Assembly (NCBI GenBank): GCA_017307505.1
Contig: JAFKEE010000019.1
Coordinates: forward strand, 124,001-188,000
Source of the DNA: Acidobacteriota bacterium
Lineage (GTDB): Bacteria; Acidobacteriota; Terriglobia; Bryobacterales; Bryobacteraceae
Length of the DNA: 64,000 nt
Direction: 5' to 3'
The position numbers were made by a program, and so were the translations under genes. Below are positions 51,693-60,919 of this stretch, one piece after another. How positions within the stretch are numbered: position 1 is the first letter of the stretch; each line of letters opens with the position of its first letter. The notes beneath the pieces were generated by a model that had not been told where the DNA came from, did not search any database, and saw only the letters and a program-made list of their open reading frames with translations.

Positions 51693-52868
51693 ATGCGGAA
51701 AAAACGCCTGGCAGTACTGGGACTACTGGCCGCGACGGCCTTCTATGCGCAGAACGAAGACACGGAAAACCAGGCAATCGCTCTCGTCTATCACAAGCTG
51801 ACCGGAGACACGCTGGATCTGCAGACCGTGGCCCAAAGCAGCAATGCGGTGCGCAGCGCATCGAGTTTCGACCGGCCGGACGCCGTGAAGACCGAGACCG
51901 CGCGATTGCAGGCTTTGCTGAATGCGGCGGACCCGGGCAAGGAGTTCGTGATGCGCGTGAACGACTCTATCTCGGAGTATGACCACCAGCGCGGCGAGTT
52001 CTATGTGGTGCTGTTCCGGCCCGGATATTTCGTGCCTGTGAATGCGTTCCGGCAGCAGTATCAACTGGTCTTTGCGAATGTGGAGGGCGCGCGAGCAATT
52101 CCGATGCCGAAGGAGGAGGCGCGCAACTTCGACCTGCAGCTGCAGAAGCTCTCACGGCATGTGACGAACGAGATTCACTTCAAGGTGATCGGTAAAGGCG
52201 ATCCGGCGGGCGGCGTGACAGGTGAGCGAGTGATTCGGGCCGAGATCCTTTCCTCGCGGCTGCTGGATGCAAACGGCAACGTGGTGTATCTGCCAAAGAT
52301 CACGCCGATGGCAGCGAGCGCTCCGGCTGCCTCGTTTGATGTCGCGAAGGCGGATGTGGCCGGCTTCAGAGTTGGCGTCAAGGTGAAGGACCTCGAAGCC
52401 ACCCTGGCGCGGACCGCCGGCAAGCCCCAGCGGGTGACGCCCAAGAATGGCGTGGATAAGTTCGCGGGCACATTGGAAGTGAACAGCATGGGCTGCGCGA
52501 GCTACATTGGCCGGCGCAGCCCAAACGTCGGGACGATGTGCGTGGTCGCCTATTTCGACAAAGAAGAGATTGTGCGGGCGATCCGCGTAGAGCGGCTGTT
52601 TCCCTGGTTCGACTCGGAGATCTTCCGCAAGTCGCTCACGCAGAAGTACGGCGCCGTCAGTTCGGCCAGGAATTCGGGAAGCGGGCTGGAGCTGGGGTGG
52701 GGTCCCGATGTCAACGAAACGAACCACCCGGAGAAGAACTACTTTCACAGTGCGCTGAGGGCACAGTACGCGGCGGACGAAGACTTCATGAGCCGGGGGA
52801 CGAACAGCCTTCCGCGCATCAAGGTCGTGCTGCATCTGGTGGATGCCCAGTGGGCCGCACAACGCTGA
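51693..52868 (+). CDS. Exported protein of unknown function (391 aa)
   Basis: This protein has a signal peptide (MRKKRLAVLGLLAATAFYAQ) and a GGAGGAGG SD 10 nt upstream. A helical segment is followed by a domain containing VNDSISEYDHQRGEFYVVLFRPGYFVP, reminiscent of DUF4852-type proteins, though I am not sure. A second part (VDKFAGTLEVNSMGCASYIGRRSPNVGTMCVVAYFDKEEIVRAIRVERLFPWFDSEIFRKSLTQKYG) looks like a separate alpha/beta domain that ends with a Trp-rich section. No catalytic motif is evident. It sits between the lipoprotein and the two-repeat protein in an operon opposite the sigma/kinase pair. Confidence 0.7.
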   Translation: MRKKRLAVLGLLAATAFYAQNEDTENQAIALVYHKLTGDTLDLQTVAQSSNAVRSASSFDRPDAVKTETARLQALLNAADPGKEFVMRVNDSISEYDHQRGEFYVVLFRPGYFVPVNAFRQQYQLVFANVEGARAIPMPKEEARNFDLQLQKLSRHVTNEIHFKVIGKGDPAGGVTGERVIRAEILSSRLLDANGNVVYLPKITPMAASAPAASFDVAKADVAGFRVGVKVKDLEATLARTAGKPQRVTPKNGVDKFAGTLEVNSMGCASYIGRRSPNVGTMCVVAYFDKEEIVRAIRVERLFPWFDSEIFRKSLTQKYGAVSSARNSGSGLELGWGPDVNETNHPEKNYFHSALRAQYAADEDFMSRGTNSLPRIKVVLHLVDAQWAAQR

Positions 52869-52887
52869 ATTCAGGAGGAACTGGAAG

Positions 52888-54084
52888 ATGAGAAAACAAC
52901 GGAACGGTCTTTGGCTGCTGGGCGCAGCGGCGGTATGGATGGCGTTGGGGAGCCCGGCGCCGGCGCAGACAGGTCCACTGTGCGGAGGACGCAATGCGTG
53001 CGCGGAGGTGACCCCTTTCCTGGCCACGATCAACGATTTCCGGACGAGCGCGTCGGGCCGGTACAAAGTGTTGACCACTTCGATCCGGTTCCAGAACAAG
53101 ACGAACCGGCCGCTGATCCTCGGCTATGTCAGCGGCTCCGGTATCGCCATCGACGACCAGGGAAACCGTTACGCCGCGAGCACCATCCGAGGGATCGGCG
53201 AAATCTCGGGGCGCAGTGCGGACTCGAAGTTCGTATTGCAGCCGGGCGAGGGGAGCGATGGCCGGTTTGAACTGATCTGGGAGCCGACGCGTGGTGTCGT
53301 GTTCGGACTCAGCTTTGAACTGGAGCTGACGATCCGCGAAATCGTGCCGCTGCCGGGCAACCAGATTCGCCTGGGGACTGAGCATGCCCTGCATTTCAAG
53401 GCCCTGACCAACAACACGAGTTTCAATGCGCCCGGACAGCCGGCTCCGTCGATGGCTCAACCTCCGGCCGTGGCGCCCGCCCCGGCAGGGATTCCCCAAC
53501 CGGCCGCTCCGGCAACCGCTGCCGCACCGCAGGCCCCGGTGGCCGACGCCTGCGCGGGTTTGCAGCGCTGTTATAGCGCGGGTCCTTTCATCGCGGAAGT
53601 GAAGAGCGTGATCCCCAGCAATGAGAGCCGCTATCACGTGGTGCGTTTGAACGTGCGGATCCGGAACGTCTCGGGCGAGCAGATCATCCTCGGCTACAAG
53701 GCCGGAACGAGCACAGTGATCGATAACCTGGGCCAGCGCTACTACTGGGGCCGTGCGGGCACTTACGACACGAGTGCGACCGGCATCGGCGTCGTGCAGG
53801 GGAACAAAGCCGATCCGCAGTTCGTTTTGAATCCGGGGCAATCGCGGGACGCGACATTCCGCCTGTTCCGCAATCAGGCGCCGAACGGCGGAGTGGGCAA
53901 TGCGTACAACTTCGATGTCGCGCTGCAGCAGTTGGCCGTCCTGCAGAGCCAGCAGATCCAGACGGTGCGGGAGTACAGCCTGAGCTTCCCGAACCTGCCG
54001 TTGGCGGGTATGGGGGCGGCTCCGGCGCAGAGCGTGGGCGAAGCGACGAAGGCGCTGAAGGACATCTTCAAGAAAAAGAAGTAA
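52888..54084 (+). CDS. Exported two-repeat protein of unknown function
   Basis: This 398-aa protein has a signal peptide (LWLLGAAAVWMALGSPAPAQ). It then carries two homologous ~150-residue beta domains separated by a Pro/Ala-rich linker. Repeat one: C-x5-CAEVTPFLATINDFRTSASGRYKV... RPLILGYVSGSGIAIDDQG... SKFVLQPG. Repeat two: C-x4-CYSAGPFIAEVKSVIPSNESRYHV... EQIILGYKAGTSTVIDNLG... PQFVLNPG. The pattern of paired cysteines, LGY.sG...ID.lG and FVL.PG in both shows an internal duplication. The C-terminus is Lys-rich. AGGAGG is 9 nt upstream of ATG 52888. The gene ends with a 7-bp hairpin at 54085-54106. Confidence 0.75.
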   Translation: MRKQRNGLWLLGAAAVWMALGSPAPAQTGPLCGGRNACAEVTPFLATINDFRTSASGRYKVLTTSIRFQNKTNRPLILGYVSGSGIAIDDQGNRYAASTIRGIGEISGRSADSKFVLQPGEGSDGRFELIWEPTRGVVFGLSFELELTIREIVPLPGNQIRLGTEHALHFKALTNNTSFNAPGQPAPSMAQPPAVAPAPAGIPQPAAPATAAAPQAPVADACAGLQRCYSAGPFIAEVKSVIPSNESRYHVVRLNVRIRNVSGEQIILGYKAGTSTVIDNLGQRYYWGRAGTYDTSATGIGVVQGNKADPQFVLNPGQSRDATFRLFRNQAPNGGVGNAYNFDVALQQLAVLQSQQIQTVREYSLSFPNLPLAGMGAAPAQSVGEATKALKDIFKKKK

Positions 54085-54106
54085 ACGGCGGTTCCCCTCC
54101 CGCCGT
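54085..54106 (+). other. Hairpin after the two-repeat protein gene
   Basis: ACGGCGG-N8-CCGCCGT, a perfect 7-bp stem directly after the stop codon. There is no T-tract, so termination is uncertain; it may separate this operon from the GH97 gene. Confidence 0.5.
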
Positions 54107-54129
54107 CCACGGGCAAGGACTGTGATCAG

Positions 54130-55944
54130 ATGTTATCTGTCATGGTACTTGCCCGTTTCCTTTTGGCCGCAAGCATGGTTTCCCTTTGCCAGGCGCAAAG
54201 CTTCGAGCTGAAGTCGCCGGATGGACGGCTGATCTTTCGCATCGAAGGGAACAAGTACCGGGTGCAGTACAGCGGCCAACCACTGATTCTCGAATCGGCG
54301 ATTGGGCTGGTGCTGGATGGAGCCGCCCCACTGGGCCCGTCGCTGCGTGTAGGCACAACCACGCACACGACGCACGCCTCCGAGTGGAAGCCTGTCTATG
54401 GCGAGCGGGCATTGATTCCGGACCGGTATGAGGAAGCGGTTGTTGAGTTGCAGGAGACAATACCGCCGCGCCGGCAAATGCAACTGATTGTGCGCACCTA
54501 TGACGAGGGCCTGGCGTTCCGCTACCGCTTGCCCGCGGCAACCGCCATCGAGAACGAAGCCACTGAGTTCGCGCTGCCCCCGGGCACGATGGCCTGGGAG
54601 ACGCACGGGGCACAGGCGCGTTACGCGAAGGTTCCGGTGGATGATTTGAAGCCGAATGCGGAGCGGCCGTTGACGCTGGAATACGCGAATGGCGTCTACG
54701 CGGCCATCGCGGAAGCCGCGCAGAGCGACTACCCGGCGATGCGGCTGTCGCATCCGGCGAAGCGGCCCGGGGCCGTGATGGTCTCCCTCGCGGGCGGCGC
54801 ACGGGCAGCGGAGACGCCGTGGCGGGTGATTCTCGTCGGGCAGAAGCCTGGAGACCTGCTGGAGCACAACTACCTGCTGCTGAATCTGTGTCCACCGTCG
54901 AAGATCGCCGATACCTCCTGGATCCGGCCCGGCAAAGTATTGCGGGAGGTGACGCTCTCGACGAAGGGCGCGAAAGAGGCGGTGGATTTCGCGGTGCGGC
55001 GCGGGTTGAGCTACATCGAGTTCGATGCCGGCTGGTATGGCTTTGAATACAGTGACGAGTCGGATGCCTCCCGCGTCCAGGTGGATCCCCTGCGGCTTCG
55101 AAAGGAACCGGAGTACCAGGGGTTGGACCTGCCGGCGGTGATCGCCTATGCGAAGAGCCGCAAGGTTGGCGTGCTGTTGTATGTGAACCGCCGCGCGCTG
55201 GAGCGGCAGTTGGACCAGATCCTGCCGCTCTACGAGAAGTGGGGCGTGAGCGGAGTGAAGTACGGTTTTGTAAACACCGGCAGCCAGGGTTGGACCCGGT
55301 GGCTGTACGACGCGGTAGCCAAAGCCGCGGCGCATCACCTGATGGTGGACATCCACGACGAGTTCCGGCCCACGGGCATGAGCCGGACGTGGCCGAACCT
55401 GCTGACGCAGGAAGGGATCCGCGGAAACGAGGAGTTCCCGGACGCCACGCACAACACGGTGATGCCGTTCACGCGATACCTGGCAGGGGCGGCCGACTAT
55501 ACCATCTGCTGGTCGACGCCGCGCCTGAAGAACTCCGCGGCTCATCAGATGGCGTTATCCATCCTCTATTACAGTCCGTTCCAGTTCATGTATTGGTACG
55601 ACCGGCCGGCGGATGTCGACGAAACGAACCCGGCATTGGCGTTGTTCGACCACCTGCCCACCGTGTGGGACGAAACACGCGTGCTGGAAGGGCGTCCGGG
55701 CGAAGCTGTGATCATCGCCAGGCGGTCCGGCCAGCGCTGGTTTGTAGGCGGCATTACGAACGGTCAGGCACGGACCATGACCGTCCCGCTTTCATTTCTG
55801 CCAGGATCGGCCACGACAGCAATTGTGTATACGGAGGGGACGACGCCGCGCGAGGTCAAGGTGGAGCGGCGATCCGTCTCGAACCGGGAGTCCCTGGAGC
55901 TGAAGTTGGCTGCCTCGGGCGGTTTTGCTCTGGAATTGCAATAG
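54130..55944 (+). CDS. GH97-family glycoside hydrolase, exported
   Basis: This 604-aa protein has a signal peptide (FLLAASMVSLCQAQ) and the three GH97 parts. These are an N-terminal beta-supersandwich (SPDGRLIFRIEGNKYRVQYSGQPLI), a TIM barrel (YIEFDAGWYGFE, VKYGFVNTGSQG, VDIHDEFRPTGMSRTWPNLLTQEGIRGNEEFP), and a C-terminal beta domain. The Asp that is the nucleophile in retaining GH97 enzymes sits in a VK.DF motif; this protein has Gly379 (VKYGF), so it is not a standard retaining alpha-galactosidase. Glu residues in the RGNEEFP segment may serve inverting activity as in alpha-glucosidase SusB. It probably hydrolyses alpha-linked sugars in the periplasm. AAGGA lies 11 nt before the ATG. Confidence 0.83.
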   Translation: MLSVMVLARFLLAASMVSLCQAQSFELKSPDGRLIFRIEGNKYRVQYSGQPLILESAIGLVLDGAAPLGPSLRVGTTTHTTHASEWKPVYGERALIPDRYEEAVVELQETIPPRRQMQLIVRTYDEGLAFRYRLPAATAIENEATEFALPPGTMAWETHGAQARYAKVPVDDLKPNAERPLTLEYANGVYAAIAEAAQSDYPAMRLSHPAKRPGAVMVSLAGGARAAETPWRVILVGQKPGDLLEHNYLLLNLCPPSKIADTSWIRPGKVLREVTLSTKGAKEAVDFAVRRGLSYIEFDAGWYGFEYSDESDASRVQVDPLRLRKEPEYQGLDLPAVIAYAKSRKVGVLLYVNRRALERQLDQILPLYEKWGVSGVKYGFVNTGSQGWTRWLYDAVAKAAAHHLMVDIHDEFRPTGMSRTWPNLLTQEGIRGNEEFPDATHNTVMPFTRYLAGAADYTICWSTPRLKNSAAHQMALSILYYSPFQFMYWYDRPADVDETNPALALFDHLPTVWDETRVLEGRPGEAVIIARRSGQRWFVGGITNGQARTMTVPLSFLPGSATTAIVYTEGTTPREVKVERRSVSNRESLELKLAASGGFALELQ

Positions 55945-56192
55945 TTTCCTCCTTTCGACCACGGCGGCCACTCGAAGTAGGCAGGCATCCATCCCCATTT
56001 CGAGTTAGGCGAATCCTACGAAGAAGAGGGGTGTGTCGCATCCCCCCTTGGAATTACCATTAAGGAACGTTTGCATTTGACCTCCCGCCAAATCTGGGAA
56101 TGGGAGAGCTGGCCGTCCGCTCGTCGCCGCAATCCGGCTTCTGGGCTCCCAGGACATGGAGCCACACACCATGTTGCAGACCGGAGGGAATC

Positions 56193-59100
56193 ATGGGATG
56201 CAGCAGTAGTTTCCGTTACATTCTGATTACGTTTGTACTCATCCTTGTGTGTTCGGGACAGCAGGACCGCGCCGCTCTGACTGGCCGTGTCAGTGACGCG
56301 ACAGGTGCGCCGCTGCAAAATATTGAACTGAAGATTGAAGCCATCTCGACAAATGCCGTGTATGAGTCGCGGACCAATGAGGAGGGATTGTTCACTGTCC
56401 CGAATCTGCCGGTGGCCGCATACCGTTTGACATTCCGGGGCAGCGGCTTCAAGACGCTGATCCGCGAGCAGGTGGTGCTGAGCGCCGCTCAGGTGGTGCG
56501 CCTCGATACCCAAATGCAACTGGGCACATTGACCGAATCGATGGAAGTGACGGCAGAGACTCCGCTACTGCAGACCGATTCGCCTGAGGTCGGCACAGTG
56601 TTGAACCACCAGAAGCTGACCGGCCTGCCCTTGAGCTTCAGCGGCGGCCGGTATGCCGAGAACTTCGCCTACAAGCTGACGCCCGGGGTGGGCGGCAACA
56701 ACTACGAGAGCCGGATCAATGGCAGCGCCGCGTTTTCGAAAGCCGTCGTGCTGGATGGAGCCGACGCAACCATTTATATCGGCGGGCAGTTTGGGGAGTC
56801 CAGCCCCTCCCTGGAGGCTTTCGAGGAGCTGAAGGTGCAGACGTCGGGCATGAGCGCCGAATACGGGCGCACTGGTGGCGGCGTCTTCAACTTCGTCATG
56901 AAGTCCGGAACCAACCAGGTGCACGGCTCGGCCGTAGGCTTCCTCCACAACGAGTGGATGGATGCAAACTCGTTCGTGAACAACTTCTACGGGCGGCCGC
57001 GGCAGCGGGATCGAAGAAACGATTGGGGCGGCTCTCTGGGTGGACCGGTGATGTTGCCGGGGCTCTATCGAGGCAAGGAAAAGACTTTCTTCTATGCGGC
57101 GTATGAGCGGTATCAGGAGTCTTACGCAGGCGGCGGCTCACCCACGGTGACGGTGCCGCTGGACGAGTTCTGGAATGGAAACCTCAGCCGTCTGCTGACG
57201 GGCACAGTCCTCGGCCAGGATGCTGAGGGCCGCAATGTCAACCAGGGGGCCATCTACGATCCAGCCTCCACGCGAACCGTGAATGGCCAGGTGGTGCGTG
57301 ACATCTTCGCCGGGAACCAGATTCCCCAAAGCCGCATTTCTGCGCCGGCGCAGAAGTTGGGCGCCATTTTCCGGCAGCATTACTCACCCACGGTGAAGGA
57401 CTCCAGTGGCCAGGTGCCGCTGTTGAACAATTCTTTCTTCCCGGTGTCGAACCAGGCCGGCTTCACGCAGAATCAGTTTTCCCTGAAGCTCGATCACTAT
57501 CTCTCCGCCGCGCACAAATTGAGCGGTTCGTTCTCCTATATTGACCGGCCACGCACCATCCTGGACCAGGGCGGCGTCTGGGACTTCAATTCCCCCTCCG
57601 GCGGCCCTCTGTCGCGCGCCCGCATGCAGTGGGTGCGCAGCTGGTACGGGCGCGCCGCCTACGACTGGACTCTGTCGCCCACCGTGCTGAATCACCTGCA
57701 GCTGGGGTTCAACCGCCAGCGCAATCCGAGCCTGTCGGCGCATCTCGGGGAGAATGGCGTGGCGGCGCTGGGGCTGACCGGTTTCTCAAAGGACTTCAAC
57801 TACCCCGAAATTCAGTTCGGCTCGAACAACTACCCGGCCAACTATCCCACTCTGGGGTTTCAGACGAACGACTTCGGCGCCGGGCAGAACTTCCAGGCGA
57901 TCGACACGGTCACTTGGGTCAGGAACCGGCACACGCTGCGCGCGGGTGCCGACTGGCGGCGATCGTACCTGCGCTGGCGCACGGACAATGGTCCCGCGGC
58001 AATCAGCTTCAGCCAGGCACAGACGGGTCTGCCGGGCTACACGCAGACCGGCAACGGCTTCGCCAGCATGCTGCTGGGCGAGGTGGCTTCTGCAACTGTG
58101 CCGACTCCGACCCCGACAGGATCGCGCTTTACGAACTTCGCCTTGTTCCTGCAGGATGATTTCCGGGCCACCAGCCGCCTGACGCTGAATCTTGGCCTGC
58201 GCTGGGACTACCAGCCCTTGCCGGTGGAACAGTACAACCGTCTGAGCAACTGGAACACCAGCGTGATGGATCCGGTGTGGGGCCTGCCCGGCGCCCTGGA
58301 GTTCGCCAGCGCGGACCGCCGGACTTTCGCCCCGAATCACTACACTGACTTCTCGCCGCGAATCGGCTTCGCCTACCAGGTGAATTCCAGGACCACCGTT
58401 CGCGGCGCCTATGGGATCTTCTACCTGGCACGGAACGGGAACGGATGGTCCGGTGTGCCCTGGGCACAGACCGCCGGCTTCGGGCAGGAAAATCGTGTCA
58501 GCACGACGGTAGACTACCAGGCCGCCTGGAACTGGAACAATCCCTATCCGGGCGTGAACCGGCCGCTGCCGCAAAACGCCTCGCTGGCCAGCGGCTCACC
58601 GGGAATCTGGGGCATCGTGAGCTACGACCCGAACGCCGGGAAGAACGGCTACACCCAACAGTGGAATGTGAACATCCAGCGCGAACTGGCAGCGGGTATC
58701 GTTGTGGACATCGGCTATGTCGGATCCAAGAGCACCGGGATCCAGGCGAACGAACTGAGGAGACTCAATCAGCTGGATCCACGGTTCCTGATGTTGGGTG
58801 ACGCGTTGGGGGTCACGGTTTCCAGCCAGGCGGAACTGCCCGCTTCCGTCGCCGCGGCAGGTGGTCGGTATCCGTTCCTGAGTTCCGGGATCCGCGTACC
58901 GGCGTACCAGACGCTGCTGCCGTATCCGCAGATGTTGGGTACCAACGAGATCAAGAGCGCGGACAGCCCTCTGGGGTTCTCCACCTACCATGCCCTCCAG
59001 GTGCAGGTGAACAAGCGGTATTCCGGTGGGCTTTCGTTCCTGTGGAACTACACGTTCTCTAAGTCGATCGACAATGTACGGTCGGCCTTTGGCGATACAT

Positions 59101-59777
59101 GGGGCGCCAACAGCGGGCGGCCACTCGACTATTACAACCAGGGCTTGGATAAGTCTGTTTCCGATGCGGACCGGTCGCATGTCTTCAAGATGGCAGTGCA
59201 GTATGAACTGCCGTTCGGCCGGGGCCGGCGGTTCGGGCGCTCGCTCCCAATGGGCCTGGATTTACTGGCCGGCGGATGGACAGTCCACTACATCGGCACC
59301 TATAACAGCGGCTGGGCGCTGGGGGTCAGCGGCTCAGGCACCCCGAACAGCAATTTCGCAACGAACCGCGGCTATGCCCTGAATCCCGAGGGCCTCCCCC
59401 TCGACACAGGTTGGAACTCCGATGACATCGACATGAGCCGCATCAGCCAGCCGAATGCGGCAAACCGCTACGTGGACACGAGCCTGCTGGTGAACCCCAC
59501 CACTTTGGGACGATACCAGCGGGGCAACACGTCGTACAAACTCTCCTCATTGCGGAGCCCGTGGGAAATGTCGGAAGACCTGGCAGTGCAGAAAGCGTTC
59601 CGGCCGGTGGAAGCGGTCCGCGTACAATTGCGGGGAGAGTTCCTGAATGCATTCAACCGGACTCTCTGGGGCGCCATCAATGGAAATACGGCCAGTCCTT
59701 TGTTTGGACAGGTAACCGGCAGCAGCGACTGGTTCACGCCCCGGAAGGCCCAACTGGGATTGAGGGCGGATTGGTAA
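56193..59777 (+). CDS. Oar-like TonB-dependent outer-membrane protein
   Basis: This 1194-aa protein has GGAGGG 4 nt before ATG 56193, a signal peptide (YILITFVLILVCSGQQ), and a carboxypeptidase-regulatory domain (AALTGRVSDATGAPLQNIELKI ... TVPNLPVAAYRLTFRGSGF). A plug-like region follows (VVLDGADATIYIGGQ, FEELKVQTSGMSAEYGRTGGGVFNFVMKSG) and then a barrel ending LRADW with an aromatic C-terminus. It sits between GH97 and a GH16-like lipoprotein, in front of a two-component sensor. I infer an oligosaccharide importer of a polysaccharide-utilisation-like locus. The 248-bp upstream region contains no recognised gene. Confidence 0.87.
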   Translation: MGCSSSFRYILITFVLILVCSGQQDRAALTGRVSDATGAPLQNIELKIEAISTNAVYESRTNEEGLFTVPNLPVAAYRLTFRGSGFKTLIREQVVLSAAQVVRLDTQMQLGTLTESMEVTAETPLLQTDSPEVGTVLNHQKLTGLPLSFSGGRYAENFAYKLTPGVGGNNYESRINGSAAFSKAVVLDGADATIYIGGQFGESSPSLEAFEELKVQTSGMSAEYGRTGGGVFNFVMKSGTNQVHGSAVGFLHNEWMDANSFVNNFYGRPRQRDRRNDWGGSLGGPVMLPGLYRGKEKTFFYAAYERYQESYAGGGSPTVTVPLDEFWNGNLSRLLTGTVLGQDAEGRNVNQGAIYDPASTRTVNGQVVRDIFAGNQIPQSRISAPAQKLGAIFRQHYSPTVKDSSGQVPLLNNSFFPVSNQAGFTQNQFSLKLDHYLSAAHKLSGSFSYIDRPRTILDQGGVWDFNSPSGGPLSRARMQWVRSWYGRAAYDWTLSPTVLNHLQLGFNRQRNPSLSAHLGENGVAALGLTGFSKDFNYPEIQFGSNNYPANYPTLGFQTNDFGAGQNFQAIDTVTWVRNRHTLRAGADWRRSYLRWRTDNGPAAISFSQAQTGLPGYTQTGNGFASMLLGEVASATVPTPTPTGSRFTNFALFLQDDFRATSRLTLNLGLRWDYQPLPVEQYNRLSNWNTSVMDPVWGLPGALEFASADRRTFAPNHYTDFSPRIGFAYQVNSRTTVRGAYGIFYLARNGNGWSGVPWAQTAGFGQENRVSTTVDYQAAWNWNNPYPGVNRPLPQNASLASGSPGIWGIVSYDPNAGKNGYTQQWNVNIQRELAAGIVVDIGYVGSKSTGIQANELRRLNQLDPRFLMLGDALGVTVSSQAELPASVAAAGGRYPFLSSGIRVPAYQTLLPYPQMLGTNEIKSADSPLGFSTYHALQVQVNKRYSGGLSFLWNYTFSKSIDNVRSAFGDTWGANSGRPLDYYNQGLDKSVSDADRSHVFKMAVQYELPFGRGRRFGRSLPMGLDLLAGGWTVHYIGTYNSGWALGVSGSGTPNSNFATNRGYALNPEGLPLDTGWNSDDIDMSRISQPNAANRYVDTSLLVNPTTLGRYQRGNTSYKLSSLRSPWEMSEDLAVQKAFRPVEAVRVQLRGEFLNAFNRTLWGAINGNTASPLFGQVTGSSDWFTPRKAQLGLRADW

Positions 59778-59818
59778 TGCTGCAGTTCTGCAGCGAAAGG
59801 CGTGAAAATTGAGGATCT

Positions 59819-60919
59819 GTGGTTGAAGCGCGCAACGAGCAGAACGTAGGAAGGGGCCCAGCGCCGTGGGCCGGCTTGCTGCTGCTTGGGCTTTGTTGTC
59901 TTTCCGCCGGATGCACGCGTCCGCAGGTGGCCGCCGCAGAACCGGCGATTGAGTTCACTGAGATCCCGGCCACCGGCCCGGGCGGCCCGAAGCTCATTGG
60001 CACGCTGGCCGGTCGCGTCAGCGGCGCGCGGCCCGGGCAGAAGATTGTGCTGTATGCCCGCGGGGGCGTCTGGTGGGTTCAGCCGTTTACGAATGCGCCG
60101 AACACCGAGATCCGGCCAGACTCCACTTTTAAGAACTCGACACACATGGGCACGGAGTACGCAGCCCTTCTCGTCGACCGGGACTTCGTGCCCCCCTTGA
60201 CGCTGCCGAAACTGCCTGCCCGCGGCGGCAAGGTCAACGCGGTTGCGCAGGTGAAGGGGGTTGCCACAGAGGAACACACGTCGCCCACACTGCATTTCAG
60301 CGGCTACGACTGGAAGGTGAGGACCCTGCCGAGCGATCGCGGCGGGGCGGCGAACCCCTATTCCGCGAAGAACGCCTGGACCGACAGCCGAGGGATGCTG
60401 CACCTGCGCGTCTCGAAAGGGTTGGAGGGGTGGGAGTGCGCGGAGATTCAACTGGAACGGAGCCTTGGTTACGGGTCGTATGTCTTCGTCGTCAATGGAG
60501 TGGCGAACCTCGAACCGGCCAGCGTCCTGGGTTTCTTTACGTGGGACGAACAGGGGTTGGAGGAGAACCACCGGGAGATCGATATCGAGATCAGCCAGTG
60601 GGGCGATCCGTCGTCGAAGAACTCGCAGTTCACGATCCAGCCCTATTACGTGCCAGTGAACGTGGTTCGCTTTATGTCGCCGCAAGGCCAGATCACTTAT
60701 TCCTTCCGTTGGGAGCCAGGCCGGGTTGCCTTCAAGGCGCAGAAGGGGGATGGGATTCGAGGGAGCGGCCCCACAATCTCGGAGCACGCATTCTCTTCAG
60801 GCGTTCCGGCACCAGGGGGAGAGGCGCTGCACATCAATTTGTATGTCTACGGTAAGACGAGGACTCCGCAGCAGAACGGTACCGAGGTAGTGATTGAGAA
60901 GTTTGAGTATCTGCCATAG
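59819..60919 (+). CDS. GH16-like lipoprotein
   Basis: This 366-aa protein has a lipobox (LLGLCCLSAGC) after a short n-region. An N-terminal ~110-residue domain follows (GTLAGRVSGARPGQKIVLYARGGVWWVQPFTN), then a jelly-roll region with EIDIEIS, the GH16 E-x-D-x-E catalytic motif (E253, D255, E257). Beta-glucanase-type strands follow (SFRWEPGRVAFKAQKGDG). It probably degrades or binds beta-glucans at the cell surface. The start is GTG 59819 with GAGGA 3 nt upstream, which is a little short. A GCTGCAG-TT-CTGCAGC hairpin lies in the 41-nt gap before it. It overlaps the sensor kinase start by 26 nt. Confidence 0.75.
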   Translation: MVEARNEQNVGRGPAPWAGLLLLGLCCLSAGCTRPQVAAAEPAIEFTEIPATGPGGPKLIGTLAGRVSGARPGQKIVLYARGGVWWVQPFTNAPNTEIRPDSTFKNSTHMGTEYAALLVDRDFVPPLTLPKLPARGGKVNAVAQVKGVATEEHTSPTLHFSGYDWKVRTLPSDRGGAANPYSAKNAWTDSRGMLHLRVSKGLEGWECAEIQLERSLGYGSYVFVVNGVANLEPASVLGFFTWDEQGLEENHREIDIEISQWGDPSSKNSQFTIQPYYVPVNVVRFMSPQGQITYSFRWEPGRVAFKAQKGDGIRGSGPTISEHAFSSGVPAPGGEALHINLYVYGKTRTPQQNGTEVVIEKFEYLP

